From positions 42,072,001 to 42,136,000 of the forward strand of contig CM077597.1 in assembly GCA_039654915.1 (NCBI GenBank): a stretch of DNA of 64,000 bases, given 5' to 3'. Origin of the DNA: Aquilaria yunnanensis (Eukaryota; Streptophyta; Magnoliopsida; Malvales; Thymelaeaceae). Made by a program: the position numbers and the translations under genes. Positions 23,901-34,600 of this stretch are shown here, piece by piece (the stretch's first letter is position 1; each line of letters opens with the position of its first letter). The notes beneath the pieces are model-generated. The model worked only from the letters and a program-made list of their open reading frames with translations. It searched no databases and was not told where the DNA came from.

Positions 23901-26340
23901 CAATAAACGATGCTAGCATAAACTGATATAAAACCCTTGTTTAAATTTTTTTAAATAAAAATAACCTTTAACATTTACTATTTTTAGTCATTACAAATCT
24001 TTACAATATTTTAATATTTAATAAATTATTTTATCATATTATTTTGCAAATTATTATTTCAATATTCACCTTTTTTTCTTCATTTATATGTTAAAAGAAA
24101 AAAATGGAAAATAAATAAATTTTAGAAAATAATTACTAAATAACTCATTAATTAATACATTATTTTTCATGGAAGCTAAAACTATATACACCGATAATCA
24201 CTTGAATAAACTATTTTTTTAAAAAAATTATTTTTTACGAACTGTTTTCCATACGGAGGCTAATGAAAGAGAAATAAACAAAATTTTCAAAAAATATTTT
24301 TTTCACTTTTTAAAATGCAGAGTTTCTAATAATATACAAATTAAGTGAACAATCTCTAAACATGAAAAAATTAGTAAATATTAATAAAAATAAGAAATTA
24401 AAAACAACATTTCTATCGTATGAAAAAATGTAGGGATAAATCCTATAAGAGTCCGTGAGTGAGGGTCAGACTCGGACCCCTTGGAGGGCAGGCCAGGGCA
24501 GGCCAGGATGTCCTTGGGCAAGTTGGGGGAGGTAAGAGGAACAGTAGTGGGGTCAAAATTTTAAAAAGCAAGGTCCCTTCGTTCTTGTAATATGTGCCCA
24601 CCCCTTGTTTTGTACCTTTCAATGTCAGCATAGGATTCGGAACGCTACACGGCCTACACCCACAAACCAAATCACACCAAGTTAATTTCAGGCTTTTTTT
24701 TTAATTTTGCCGGAAGTTAATTTCAGACTTCAAAGCTCATTTTTAACCGACGTACCTGCTTGGTCAAAATGTCAAATTTATCATCGGTGTAAATTGAATT
24801 GGCTGCACTTGCACTTGTTTTCTAAATTTTTTCAAATTTGATATTTTCTAATTCTAATAAATGATTATCTTATTCTATATAAAAATAATAAAAATAAACT
24901 CTAATTTAAAAGATTAAGCAACTGCCTCGTGCCATGCTGACGGTAGTCGGTAGTACAACGGTGTTAACATTGAAGTTTTCTGTATTTTCAAGAAAAAGGT
25001 GCATTAACCATTAAGCAATATGTATCGCATTAGTGTAACGAGCCTTTAACCTCTATATGGTAAATACTTTAAGGTATATTTTCCTTTTCATAATTAGTGA
25101 ATTTCTTTCTCACAAACGTAACATAAGATCGAATATGAACTCGTTATTGAAAGAGCTGGAAAGTATTTGAAACCAAATTCCTTATTGGAAGCTTGTTTAA
25201 ACTATATTAGAATTAGCACTCATAAGGAGTCCTAAGAGCTAAAGTCGGTGCAGGAAAACGACACTTTTTAAATTTTAAATAAAAATGTTAGAAAAGTGAA
25301 AATAAAAGTAAAAATTAAAAGCGGGATCTGGGTAACATTGGCCTAAAACAAAAAAAAGTTATGCCTCATCAAATCTATGTACTAACAGATTAATTTATGT
25401 GGAAAGTGGTATTTAATGATGAGTCGTAATGACGTCGGCTTGAAAATTGTGTGTTTAGTATGTCTTGTAGTAACTTTTTTACCTCTTCCTTTTTATCTTC
25501 TTGTTTGGGCACTTTGTCTTCTTCCTTCTTCTCCTCCGGTGGTGCTCTTGGCAGAGGCGAAATGAGCTCCACTTTTCGGCCGCTTTTCTTCTGCAGCCTC
25601 TCGCACACCTTCGCCGGATCCGCCAACTTCCCTTTCACCACCACCTTGCTTGCCTTACTATCTGCACTTACCTCCTCAACTCCTACGCTCACAACCACAA
25701 GAACACACGTTAGCTAGCTAGCCTGTTGTTAAATTTGTGCTTGATTATTAATTTTGAACGAATTTTTTCACATAAAAATCTATCAGAATGTAAATTTTGA
25801 TACTTTGTAAACTATACCAAGACAGATTGATAATTTTTTCAACAGATTTAAAAGCAAAGTTATAGTTTTTGAAAGTTTTGTGTAAGGGATGGTTACCCAT
25901 TTACAGTGGCACTTACAAACCTTTCAAGGACTTGTAAAATTGTGAGTACGATATCTATAAAATTGCAAGGACTTGAAAATTGTGAGTAAGATATCTATAA
26001 AATTGCAGTACCTTCAAACCCTTTGAGAGCTCTGGCGACTTTTCTAGCACAAGCTTCGCAGTGCATATCAACCTTGAGGACAATTTCTGGGGGTGCTTCT
26101 TCTTTCTTCTCCTCCTTTTTCTCTTCCTCTTTCTTCTCATCTTTGGCCTCCTCTGCTCGCTGCTTCTCCTAGTTTTTCGCAGCCATATGGACACAGTTAT
26201 TAAATTATTAAAAAAAAGATTTTTTGTACTTTTACAAACATAGAATTAAATGAATTAAATATCTGAGCTGAGGACCAGAAAGAGAAAATTGAAGAGGCAA
26301 TTAAGCAATTAAGCATTACTCAGTTACTCACTTCACCCAT
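20579..26340 (-). CDS. HIPP: Heavy-metal-associated isoprenylated plant protein (HIPP), two HMA domains
   Basis: Five coding exons on the minus strand (26332-26340, 26012-26168, 25483-25682, 23540-23630, 20579-20907) join at GT-AG junctions into 786 nt, i.e. 261 residues plus stop. Residues 1-30 are Lys/Glu-rich. HMA domain 1 (about 31-95) has MHCEAC with C40 and C43; a charged linker follows; HMA domain 2 (about 127-192) again has MHCEAC with C137 and C140. After an acidic, low-complexity stretch the tail reads AYPPQIFSDENPHACSLM. CSLM is a CaaX box, so C258 should be prenylated. Known family members bind transition metals through the CxxC motifs and act as metallochaperones or membrane/nuclear scaffolds in metal and stress responses. 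The tail and double domain resemble the Arabidopsis HIPP3/HIPP7 (ATFP3) group. The start is the ATG whose 9-nt exon ends at GTGAGT. No defect is seen; it is the only apparently intact host gene here. Function is by family inference. Confidence 0.9.
21138..21356. mobile_element. Possible hAT-type MITE in HIPP intron 4
   Basis: CAGGGGTGGATCCAGC at 21138 and an internal CCTGTGCCCGCCGCC at about 21303 are like the widespread plant hAT MITEs that begin CAGGGGCGGA(T/G)CCAG. A weak inverted match, GCTCCTCCCTAAAG, occurs at about 21344-21357. The 8-bp target duplication is not clear. This sits in the 2632-bp intron. Confidence 0.35.
23540..23630 (-). CDS. HIPP: HIPP exon 4 (first half of HMA2)
   Basis: Acceptor TGCATGCAG, then PPTPITIVLKIRMHCEACAQ and DLQKRIRKIK, ending in phase 1 at AAAG|GTACTA, the same phase as exon 2. 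Thirty codons plus one nucleotide. Confidence 0.9.
24430..24680. other. GC-rich patch inside HIPP intron 3
   Basis: Within a 1852-bp AT-rich intron, 24430-24680 is distinctly GC-rich, with the repeated word GGGCAGGCCAGG at about 24487-24508 and an antisense open frame of 75 codons at 24443-24670 lacking motifs. It looks inserted, but I found no terminal repeats or duplication. Confidence 0.35.
25483..25682 (-). CDS. HIPP: HIPP exon 3 (second half of HMA1 and charged linker)
   Basis: After GCGTAG it resumes in phase with VEEVSADSKASKVVVKGK, the second beta-alpha-beta half of HMA1. A Pro-rich then Lys/Glu-rich linker follows. It ends in phase 0 at GAG|GTAAAA. Reading on past the donor gives an unrelated frame that soon stops. 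Confidence 0.9.
26012..26168 (-). CDS. HIPP: HIPP exon 2 (Lys/Glu-rich N-terminus, first half of HMA1)
   Basis: Acceptor AAACTAG precedes it. It codes 52 residues plus one nucleotide, running from the E/K-rich region through IVLKVDMHCEACARKVARAL and ending in phase 1 at GAAG|GTACTG. The split inside the HMA domain just before its Gly-Val matches the split in HMA2 (exons 4/5). Confidence 0.9.
26332..26340 (-). CDS. HIPP: HIPP exon 1 (start codon, Met-Gly-Glu)
   Basis: ATGGGTGAA is followed directly by GTGAGT, a strong donor, and joins in phase 0 to the E/K-rich exon 2. A tiny first exon coding MGE is plausible for this family. The next upstream sequence is a pyrimidine-rich leader. Confidence 0.75.
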
Positions 26341-26500
26341 TTCTTTGTTGGTTCCTGCTCTGTTTTCTGGGCGTTGCTGTTGCCTTGGTTAATGCAGCAA
26401 CTCGCCCTCTTTAAATTTTCTAAGGAAACTGTGAGAACCTTCAGAATTGCTCTCTCTCTCTCTCTCTCTCTCTCTCCTGCCCTCTCCCGACGGCTAGGTT
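26341..26500 (-). promoter_or_regulatory. HIPP 5' leader and proximal promoter with a TC/GA microsatellite
   Basis: The sequence before the HIPP ATG contains a pure (TC)13 run at 26451-26476, which reads as (GA)n on the gene strand. GA/CT repeats are common in plant 5' leaders and core promoters and can bind BPC-type factors. A weak TTTAAA lies at about 26410 on the gene strand. No clear TATA or start site can be assigned. Confidence 0.45.
26451..26476. repeat. (TC)13 microsatellite
   Basis: Uninterrupted dinucleotide run about 110 bp upstream of the HIPP start codon. Likely length-polymorphic. Confidence 0.95.
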
Positions 26501-26670
26501 GGCCTCTTCAAGATAAGAAGAGAGTAGATAAAAGTAGAAATACATATCAGTCTTAGAGCTATTATTATTCGGATGAAACAAAAAAAAAACTGGCTGAATT
26601 ATTTGGTTTGGATTAATTGAATCGTTTATTTAGTTTTTTGGATCAGTTAGGTTCAAAATTAAATTGAATA

Positions 26671-27255
26671 AATTTCATGAATGATCCCTAAAGATTAGTA
26701 ATTATTTTTTTTTAGTTCTTGACCTATTGAATGTTCTTTTTTAATCCTAAACCTATTAAAACATTTCATTTTAGTCCTAAATATATTGAAAACGTTTCAT
26801 TTTAGTCCCAATTTAATGAAATTTATTAATTTAAAATATTTGTATGAAAACAACTTTTTAAATCATAAATTAAACTATTCGAAAACTGTCTTAAATTTAA
26901 TCTGTATAATAATTTTTTTATAGTTAATAAAAAATTCAAATTTAAATCACATTTTTTTCTCTCTGTAAATTGAACTTATTTCATTCAGAAAGAAAAAATT
27001 ATTAATTTAAATTATCTATTTACTATAAAAAAATATTAAACTATTTAAATTTACTATAAACAGTTACTGAATATTTAAATTAGAATTTTAAAAGTTTCTG
27101 TTAGATAATTATACTGAGTTAATGAATTTCATCTTGTGAGAAACTAAAATGAAACAATTTTAATAGGTTTAGAACCAAAACAAAACATTCAATAGGTTAG
27201 GGACTAAAATGAAATAATGACTAAAGGCTAGGGACCATTATATAATTTACTCAAA
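26671..27255. mobile_element. Mutator-like MITE with terminal inverted repeats of about 120 bp
   Basis: The left end (from about 26675: CATGAATGATCCCTAAAG, then TTCTTGACCTATTGAATG, AACCTATTAAAACATTTCA) reappears inverted at the right end (27130-27250: TAATAGGTTTAGAAC, CATTCAATAGGTTAGGGAC, GCTAGGGACCATTATATAA). The interior is AT-rich without coding potential. Long imperfect TIRs of 'TTTAGTCCC' type suggest a non-autonomous Mutator-like element. The exact termini and 9-bp duplication were not resolved. It lies about 330 bp upstream of the HIPP start. Confidence 0.75.
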
Positions 27256-27681
27256 TTGAATATGTTATTCGGTTTTTGGTTTGATCTTTGGTTACTATTA
27301 TCTTTAATCGAGTAATCCAAATAAACCAAGTAATGTGGTGATATTAATGAAGCTTTTCTTAACATGGATGGTTAAGAATTATAATATCCCAACAATGGTA
27401 TAAATAGAATATTAACTAGATAATTAAGATCATAGCTACATATATTCGGTAAATGGGTGAAATTCATTTATCATCCCTAGCCTTTTTAAGTTATCCTAAA
27501 CGGGTCTATACATTCATCTTGTTCTTATAAAGTCTCTAACATTTTAGATCTTATCCCACTCGCCATCATTCCTTCAATTTCACAATTAAATTTAATGGAC
27601 CTCATGAAAATACTAACCTTGATCCCTACATTTTATTTCTCCTACTCAAAGTACCTTCTACCTATAAATTTAAAGCCAAAT

Positions 27682-28009
27682 CATTTTAACTTAAGTCAAC
27701 TTAATTCAAAATTATTTATTTTTATTTTTACAATTTTTTTGCTTGGAACCAATTTTATTTGAAAACTAATATTATATAGGTGGAATAATCTATTCAATAT
27801 AAAATTTTTATAATGTTATTAAATTTTTATGAAATTTTATTTTTTAATAAATAAAAAATTCATAAAATTTTAATAGTATATAAAAGTTTTGTAATCAATA
27901 GATTATTTCAATTAAATAATATTGACTTTCAGATAAAATTAGTTTCAGGTTAAAATAACATAAAAATAAAAATAAATAATTTTATATTAAGATAGTTTAA
28001 GTTAAAATG
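27682..28009. mobile_element. Fold-back MITE, copy 1
   Basis: The ~328-bp unit starts CATTTTAACTTAAGTCAA and ends TTTAAGTTAAAATG; the two halves are near-complete inverted repeats (AACTAATATTATATAGGTGG pairs with the AATAATATTGACTT region). It could form one long hairpin. A diverged relative lies at 50313-50610. It is nested in the long-TIR element. No clean target duplication. Confidence 0.75.
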
Positions 28010-28263
28010 GCTCTCAATATTTTCTGCCTCTCATCCACTCCAACTTCCTAAGAAAAAAATTAATCCCAGAAAATATTCACACCGAGGACAACATTTATCA
28101 TTGTTTGGTTGCTGCAGCTTCGTAAAGCTTATCTCTGCCTATTAATCGTTTTCAGATCTTTATTTCAAGTGCAGTTTCATTGGCTTTTCTAATTCAATTT
28201 TTGTAATGTTTTGTTTTATTTTGCTTTTGGTTTGTAGGTACGGATACCTCCGCCATAGCTAAG

Positions 28264-28592
28264 CCTCCCCAGATCCGTCACTTTCTGCCACATCCAAGCT
28301 TCTCCAGTCAACGTCCATCAAGATGGTTCTGCTTTGCAGCACCGATCCTGGCATCATAAAGGCCGTTGCCAATACCAACATCAGAAATGGTGGCCATTAT
28401 GTTCACGCAGGACTCGTACACGACCTTGGAATTTGCCACAACGCGCTCTTCTTTAGTCCCCTCGCCACCAGCCGCACCTTCACGTCATCTGGACTCTTGA
28501 AGGCGAATCTCCTGCCGCAGCGGAGTGTGCACCGAACAATAGAGTTTAAACCCAGAGCACAATTCATGGCACAGAGTAGAGCCAGTGTCTAG
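28264..28592 (+). pseudogene. Exon-like fragment inside the long-TIR element, origin unknown
   Basis: After T-rich DNA ending TTTGGTTTGTAG (28226-28237, like an intron acceptor), GC content rises and a plus-strand frame stays open for about 109 codons to the stop at 28590; the first Met is at 28323. The minus strand is also largely open in two frames (for example one with LLLDTGSTLCHELCSGF). I recognise no domain on either strand. Composition and the acceptor-like boundary suggest a captured gene fragment, with strand uncertain. Confidence 0.35.
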
Positions 28593-29300
28593 AAGTAACC
28601 AATATGGTGCCCTTAGTTGGAGGGTTACCGGAGCCATTTTGCAGCAGAAAACGGAATCAAGCTCTCAAAATGTAAAAAATTTCAAGTAGCCTTTTGTAAT
28701 TGAGAACTAAAATCAACAACTATGCAAAGAGGGCTCTAATTTTATATGCCCATCTTCTTTCTTGACAAAAATTCAAATCACAAAACAGATCGATAAGAGA
28801 GAATTTGTCTCACTCATCAGCTGAAAAAATGTACTGCAAAATCAAAGGAGAAGCATGAGGCTGTTAGGGTATGAAGGGGTCGAGTTCAATCATGAGAAGC
28901 ATCGAGTTCACAAGAAAATCAGAATGAGGTGGTGAAGTATTAAAAATTTACAGGTTTGGAGGTGCTTTAAGTATGGTGAAGAAAATGTTGACATCAAAGT
29001 TGACATTTTTCATCAAAATTCTATCAAATTTAATTGAGAATTTAACAAAGGAATGATGATCAAATCAAGGACTGGAACAACATGGGTTTTAACAGGACAA
29101 AATAAAAGTTAAGGACATGTTTAGGATAACATAAAAAGGCTAAGGATGATAAATGAATTTTATCCTTTAGTAAAGATTATTTGAGAGATGAATGACTCAT
29201 CTCTACCTCATTTCCTCTCAATTCTCGCTTTATTGTTTTCCCAAATTTTCTATCTTCTCTTCACCATCATTCCCTTTTCTCAAGCTTACAAACAACATCA

Positions 29301-29432
29301 ATGGCTACATCTGCTATTTTCTCTGCTTCCCACCTTCATCCCAATGTTCTCGCCAACTCATCTGCCTTCCACAACTTGCCTCTTGCCTACTATGCTTCCT
29401 TTTTCCTCAGCCAACTGCATCCTCTACCTTAA
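29301..29432 (+). other. Short ORF after a pyrimidine-rich leader, unrecognised
   Basis: From 29188 a C/T-rich leader runs to an ATG at 29301 with a good context (ATCAATGGCT). The 43-codon frame MATSAIFSASHLHPNVLANS and onward is Ser/Ala-rich and resembles an organelle transit peptide. It stops about 100 bp before the CACTA end at 29529. It may be the first exon of a gene cut by the CACTA insertion, or chance. No continuation was found beyond 47983. Confidence 0.2.
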
Positions 29433-29528
29433 TTCCTCAGCCAAGTTAATCGCAAAGCTCTCCCCGGTTGATTTGTTGCCTATCCAACTAGTAGAAACTA
29501 AAACCTTTATCTTCCACAGGAGCAACAA

Positions 29529-29790
29529 CATACTATAAAGGTGGGAGAGCTTAAGCGACTAAGCAAATGGTGGCAATTGGTCGCTTGGTGTGATTGATAA
29601 GCTACCGAATCACTCAATCGCAAAATCTATAATTGCACAACCCAAAGTGATTGAGATATAACTAGATGGTGTGACTAAAAAAGGTAGTCGCTGCAACTTT
29701 GACATGCACACATGAAGTGACTAAATAAAATACTCGTATGTTACGACTGAAATTTAGCCACTTGATGTGACTGAGTGTAAGTCGCTTTAT
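29529..29790. repeat. CACTA subterminal repeats, left end
   Basis: Words GTCGC, AAGCGACT, CGCTTGGTGTGAT and AGTGACTAAA recur at short intervals in both orientations. In this superfamily such repeats bind the element's own accessory protein. They mirror those at 47760-47983. Confidence 0.6.
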
Positions 29791-30956
29791 ATTATATTTT
29801 TTCAAAATTTAATTTAAAATCAGTAATTTATTATTAATAATATTTTTTATAATTATCAAAAGTAGTTTATGATTAATATAATAATTTAAAATATTAATTT
29901 TTATAATTATTATGATGATTATTATAATTATTATAATTATTGAGAATGATAATCATTAATATTAAGAACAATAATTGAAAAAGAAATATATTATTAATAT
30001 AAAATGTCAATTAAATACAATTTAATTATTATAAACCCTAAATAATGACACGACTAAACCATCAGATGATTGCATTCTTAAGGTCTTGATCAAACTGATC
30101 ATCACTCTAATAGGCTTCATGATCCTAAGCGTGCTATTGCCCTTAACCGAATGGTAAGTTGAGATCTCTTGTGTCTTAAGTACTCGACTCCTAAGCTGAG
30201 TCGGGTCAAGATCAGTACCCAACGTCATGTCAGGATAATAATATCTTGACTGATGTTGTAGCAACTGCGATACCAGTACAAGCATAGCCAATGCTGGTTA
30301 AGGCTGATGAAAGGTCACCGTTGGCTACTACTGAAAACCTGACATCAGAAACGGCCTACTTGATGCTAGAGAATGCTGATAAGATAGTTGTGCCGATTGA
30401 GATCCACTCACGAAAGGATACGGTGTAAGGGTTTGGGATACAAACATCCCCTAATAAGGTTTAGGAGAGATCGAGGTGTATGATCCCCCTCTACCCAATC
30501 TTCTTGGAATGAGGACTATATCAACACCAAAGGGTAAGGTCCCCTAAGCATACATCCGACTAATAATCGATGTAGCAATAGCCATAAAATTGTAAGTACC
30601 TATTTGATGGGTTTCGGGAGCCAAACAGCGTAGCGGAATTTAACCGAAACCCTCCATGATCAAAGTGAAATGGGGTAAACCGGGTGTTCGAAAATTGTCA
30701 TACCTAATTTTCTGTTGAGACCTCTCACTCAACTGTAGAGTCGAATCACAAAACCTGAACAGTTGACGTGTTCAGGCTCTCTATGGTATTCACACGAGCC
30801 TCTCGGGATCACCACGCTTCCACCACGTCCCGGCAGATGCGTTTCTCTTGCGCTCATAGTGCTAGCTTGCGTCCTCCAAGGAATTGCAAGAGAAGAGTGC
30901 GACTGTCCTTTTGGGAGGCTAGGGCAAGAAAACCTGCGAATTTCTCACTAGAAGTT

Positions 30957-30968
30957 GTATTTATAGTG
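30957..30968 (-). promoter_or_regulatory. TATA box of the copia 3' LTR
   Basis: The minus strand reads CACTATAAATACAAC; the same box occurs in the 5' LTR (about 41700-41711) and in the related solo LTR (60059-60070, plus). Conservation in three copies supports a core promoter role. Confidence 0.65.
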
Positions 30969-31692
30969 AGACTCGACTTCCAGGCCTAATAGGTTTCAAA
31001 GTCCTAATCCAATTAGCCTTTAATTTCGGGCTTAATAATGGCTCAACTATTGGGCTCATTATTAATACAAAATTATTGTGAAACCAAAACCCAAATTATT
31101 AGCCCATGCACTCTAATGATCCAAATAGCTCTATGTGTGCGACCCAATAGGCTCTTACCACGTTGGCAATGATCATAAATTACATTTATGATCATAAGTA
31201 ATGAGCGGTGTCTAGCAAGACATCATTGCTACCCAAGTGACAAGATTGTCGATGATTCGACAAAACCTTTATGATCATCACCGATATATGCCATTGTCCC
31301 TTTGTCCAAGATATCAAGACTAAGCATGAGACATGGAATGTGTCACTCTCGTATAGCCCAATCTTTGGTTTCTTGATTACCGAGTAGACCAACTTAAACT
31401 GATGACATTGATATTGTATATCAACTCATCCGAGCATGGCCATGCATTTTTCTAAGTCTTACTCTATCAAGGGGCCCGAAGATATCACTCCTGTTACATA
31501 GGAGGGACAAATCCCATCTTGATCATCCAAATCCCTCCGCATGATATATGACATACCCAATGACCTCCTTCAAGTTCACTCAGTTATGAGCAACAAAGGA
31601 AAGTATCAAAGTATGTGACTCACATGTAGGGAACCTTGATGATCTTAGGTTGAAGGACTACATATACCATGATCACTATGAGAATCACTTAT

Positions 31693-34600
31693 TGTTACAC
31701 CCGGAAAGGGCTAAATGACTAAGTCCCGGGTTAAGAGGATTAGTGGAAATAAAAAGTTTCCTAATTTTGAAACTTAGCAATTAAATTGAGGAGACATGGA
31801 ATTTATTTATGAAATGGGCATTAATGAGTGTTGGACACTCTAGGAATTATGCTTGGCTTAGGCCAAGAGATTTGGTGATGAAAATGATGGAAATTAAAGT
31901 TGAGGGACTCAATTGTTCAAAGGTAAAGTTTGTGGGAGGACTCAATTGAACAATTGATGAAAGGTGGAGGGCCAAAGGAGGGATTAGACCATTGCTCATG
32001 GCATTTTAAGCCATGGCTGGCCATCCCATAATTTTTTCCATTTAAAATGGCCACATAAGCCTCCACCCACATTATTTAAATTGTCCACATGGACTTGACC
32101 CCACCATCACCATAAACAAATATTTTGCCCACCATTTTTTACTAGTCTTTGTCTCCCACTTTACATTATTTTATTTCTCCTCACCATCACTTGTCAAATC
32201 AATTCTTTAATGAACATTTGACTTTTCTCCCCCATTTTGAATCAAATGGCCGGCCATCACACTTGAATATGCATTTGGCTTGCATTTGGACTACATTTCC
32301 TTCCTTGTGCAAGCATACATCCGGCCACACATTCCCAAAATCATTTCAACACTTACCTCACACTCTCTCTAGCTCACTTTCCTCTCCCTTCTCTCTAAAA
32401 ACCAGCCATGGCGTTCTTCCAAGTTCATCATCTTCTCCCTTCTTTCTAAGATTCGGCCATGAGCAAACCAACTCCTTTTCCACATGCAAACACGATTTCG
32501 TAGTGATTTTGTACTCCTAAACACATCTAAACCAAGAACCAAGTGAGAAATCAAAGAAAACCCATGAAGAAATGCTCGTGAAGTTTCGGCCTTAGTGAGA
32601 AATTGGTGTTCTTGAGCTCACCTCAAGAGCTCCTTACATGCATGGCACTTTTAAGCCATGAAAAGCAAGGAAATGGAGGAGAACTCCAAGAAAAGCAAGG
32701 AGCAACTTTCGGCCATGAATGTCCATGGTATTTTGAGGCTTGAAACCAAGTGTTCTTGGTGCCTCGAGGCTTGTATAGCCTTTCCAAGCAAGGAATCAAG
32801 CAAAGGATGCAAAGAAAAGCAAGGAACAAATTCGGCCAAATGGGTATTTTGGCTTGCATGTGCACTTTTCCAAGTGTTCTTGGTAGTGAAGATGTTCTTG
32901 TGAGTGTGCATGATAATGGTCAAAATTTGAATGTAAAAAGAGGAGTTTTGCAAGCAAAATCAAGCCATGGAGGATTCGGCCATATGTGGTTTTTAATGTC
33001 TTGGCATGCTAGCCATGTGGAGCCAAGTGTTCTTGGCATGTTTTTGAGTCCTAGATGACTTGTACAAGCAAAAATCACAAAGAAGAAATGAAGCATGCAT
33101 TCAGCCATGGTGCCAAAATTTGGTGGATGTGTGTTAACCAAGTATTTTGGTGGCAAAAGTGTTCACAATGGAAATTTGGGACTAAAGTGGCAAAGAAGAA
33201 TTCAAGAACAATTCTGTCAACAATTGTTCTTCAGGTACTTAAGTGAAAAGGTTAATATAGGCCCAAGTCTTGGAAATGTAATATTGGGCCTAAAGGCTGA
33301 ATTGGGCTAAATCCTGAAAAGGTTAATATAGGCCCAAGTCCTGGAAATGTAAGCTGGGCCTAAAATTATGAAAAGGTAAAATTGGGCCTAAGTGATAAGT
33401 TAGGCCAAGTCCAGAAAAGAATTAAAAGGCCAAGTGGGCCTGAGTTAATTAAAAGGCCAAGTAGGCCTGGATTAATAAAAGGCCAAGTGGGCCTGAGTTC
33501 CAGAGAAGGCCAGTTGGGCCAGAATTCCATAAAAGGCCAAGTTGGGCCTGGATTTCCAGGAAAAGGCCAATGTAGGCCTAAGTTCACAGATTGGGCCTCA
33601 GTTCACAGAAAGGCTAAGTGGGCCTTTACCTCCTTAAGTGAGGTTGAGTAAGTTAAACCAAGTATGCTTGGTAAATTATGGTTCTCTTGTTTAATAGAAA
33701 GCAATTAAGTAACTTGTTAGTATTTTGGGCTTTATAGGTCCATTATGGAAAAGATAAGTTCCAACAACAAACAAAGCAAAGCAAGGCAAAGACAATGAGC
33801 AAAAGGTTACACAAATGGTGGTAAGAATCCCTATACTCACTCTCTGCATGGTATATTTTCCATGACCTTTCATTGTGAGTATTAGTGCCCCTATGTGATG
33901 GTCAAAGAACCAAGTGACCATAGGTGTGCATGCAGGGCTATGTGGTTGTTACTTTTTGTGAGGACTCATGATACTTTCTTAGTTGGATAATTGGGCACAT
34001 AAGTGCATATTGGGCGAGGTAGTGTTGCTTCGGCAATTATGATTATGGGTTACTCATGAGTAATTAGCAAGCATTTAGGGCTAGGAATTGAGTTTGGCCA
34101 ACTCAATTCTCAAGCTAAGGAGCGCTCAGTAGGTTATAAAAAAATAAATGGCATGCTGGGATTAGTGGCATGGATTATGCTAATGCTTGCGATACCCACG
34201 ATAACTTGGAACATGATATACGAGGACAGTGTTGTGTGTGTTGAGTTGCGTGCTTCTCTGAACCGTTGTTGTTTGTGCATGCTGACCCATATTATTATTG
34301 TTATTGTTATTGTGCTATATCTTATTTTTTCTTTGTTTTAGTGTTTTCCTTTGCAGGAACATGGATTAATTGCCATTACATTCTTGGCACAAGTTTAGGC
34401 TTTGGAAGCCATATGATGACTTTGAAAGTCATGAGTATTTACCTCACTAGGCATTGGATGCCGTCAGGATTCTTACTGAGTTTTATAACTCACCCGCCCT
34501 GTTATACCTTTTTTAGGAAATGGATGGCTTGATAGATCAAGCGTAGAGTACCAGAGTACTCGTTACAATGTGCTAAAGGGTTGGGTATGTGTATAGTGTT

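Larger units (their letters stand above)
27454..29170. mobile_element. Long-TIR element enclosing exon-like DNA (Pack-MULE-like)
   Basis: The first ~190 bp (AAATTCATTTATCATCC at about 27460, then TTATCCTAAAC, CATCATTCCTTC, AATTAAATTTAATGG) recur inverted at 28976-29165 (GATAAATGAATTTTATCC, GTTTAGGATAAC, GGAATGATGATC). The arms are imperfect but extensive. The interior holds a fold-back MITE (27682-28009) and a GC-richer block (28240-28650) unlike its surroundings. A Mutator-like transposon that carries a captured host gene fragment would look like this. Target duplications are unclear, and no transposase is present. Confidence 0.65.

Noticed and set aside
25451..25717. Plus-strand frames of 88 and 70 codons
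   Set aside because: Antisense of HIPP exon 3; Ser/Phe-rich composition mirrors its Lys/Glu-rich coding strand.
28323..28592. Treating the exon-like block as a functional plus-strand gene
   Set aside because: No recognisable domain, both strands open in places, and it lies within inverted repeats, so a captured fragment is more likely.
32149..33651. Multiple overlapping frames in the 3.8-kb LTR, including a proline/glycine-rich one over the minisatellite
   Set aside because: No domain, overlapping on both strands, and explained by repeat composition inside an LTR.
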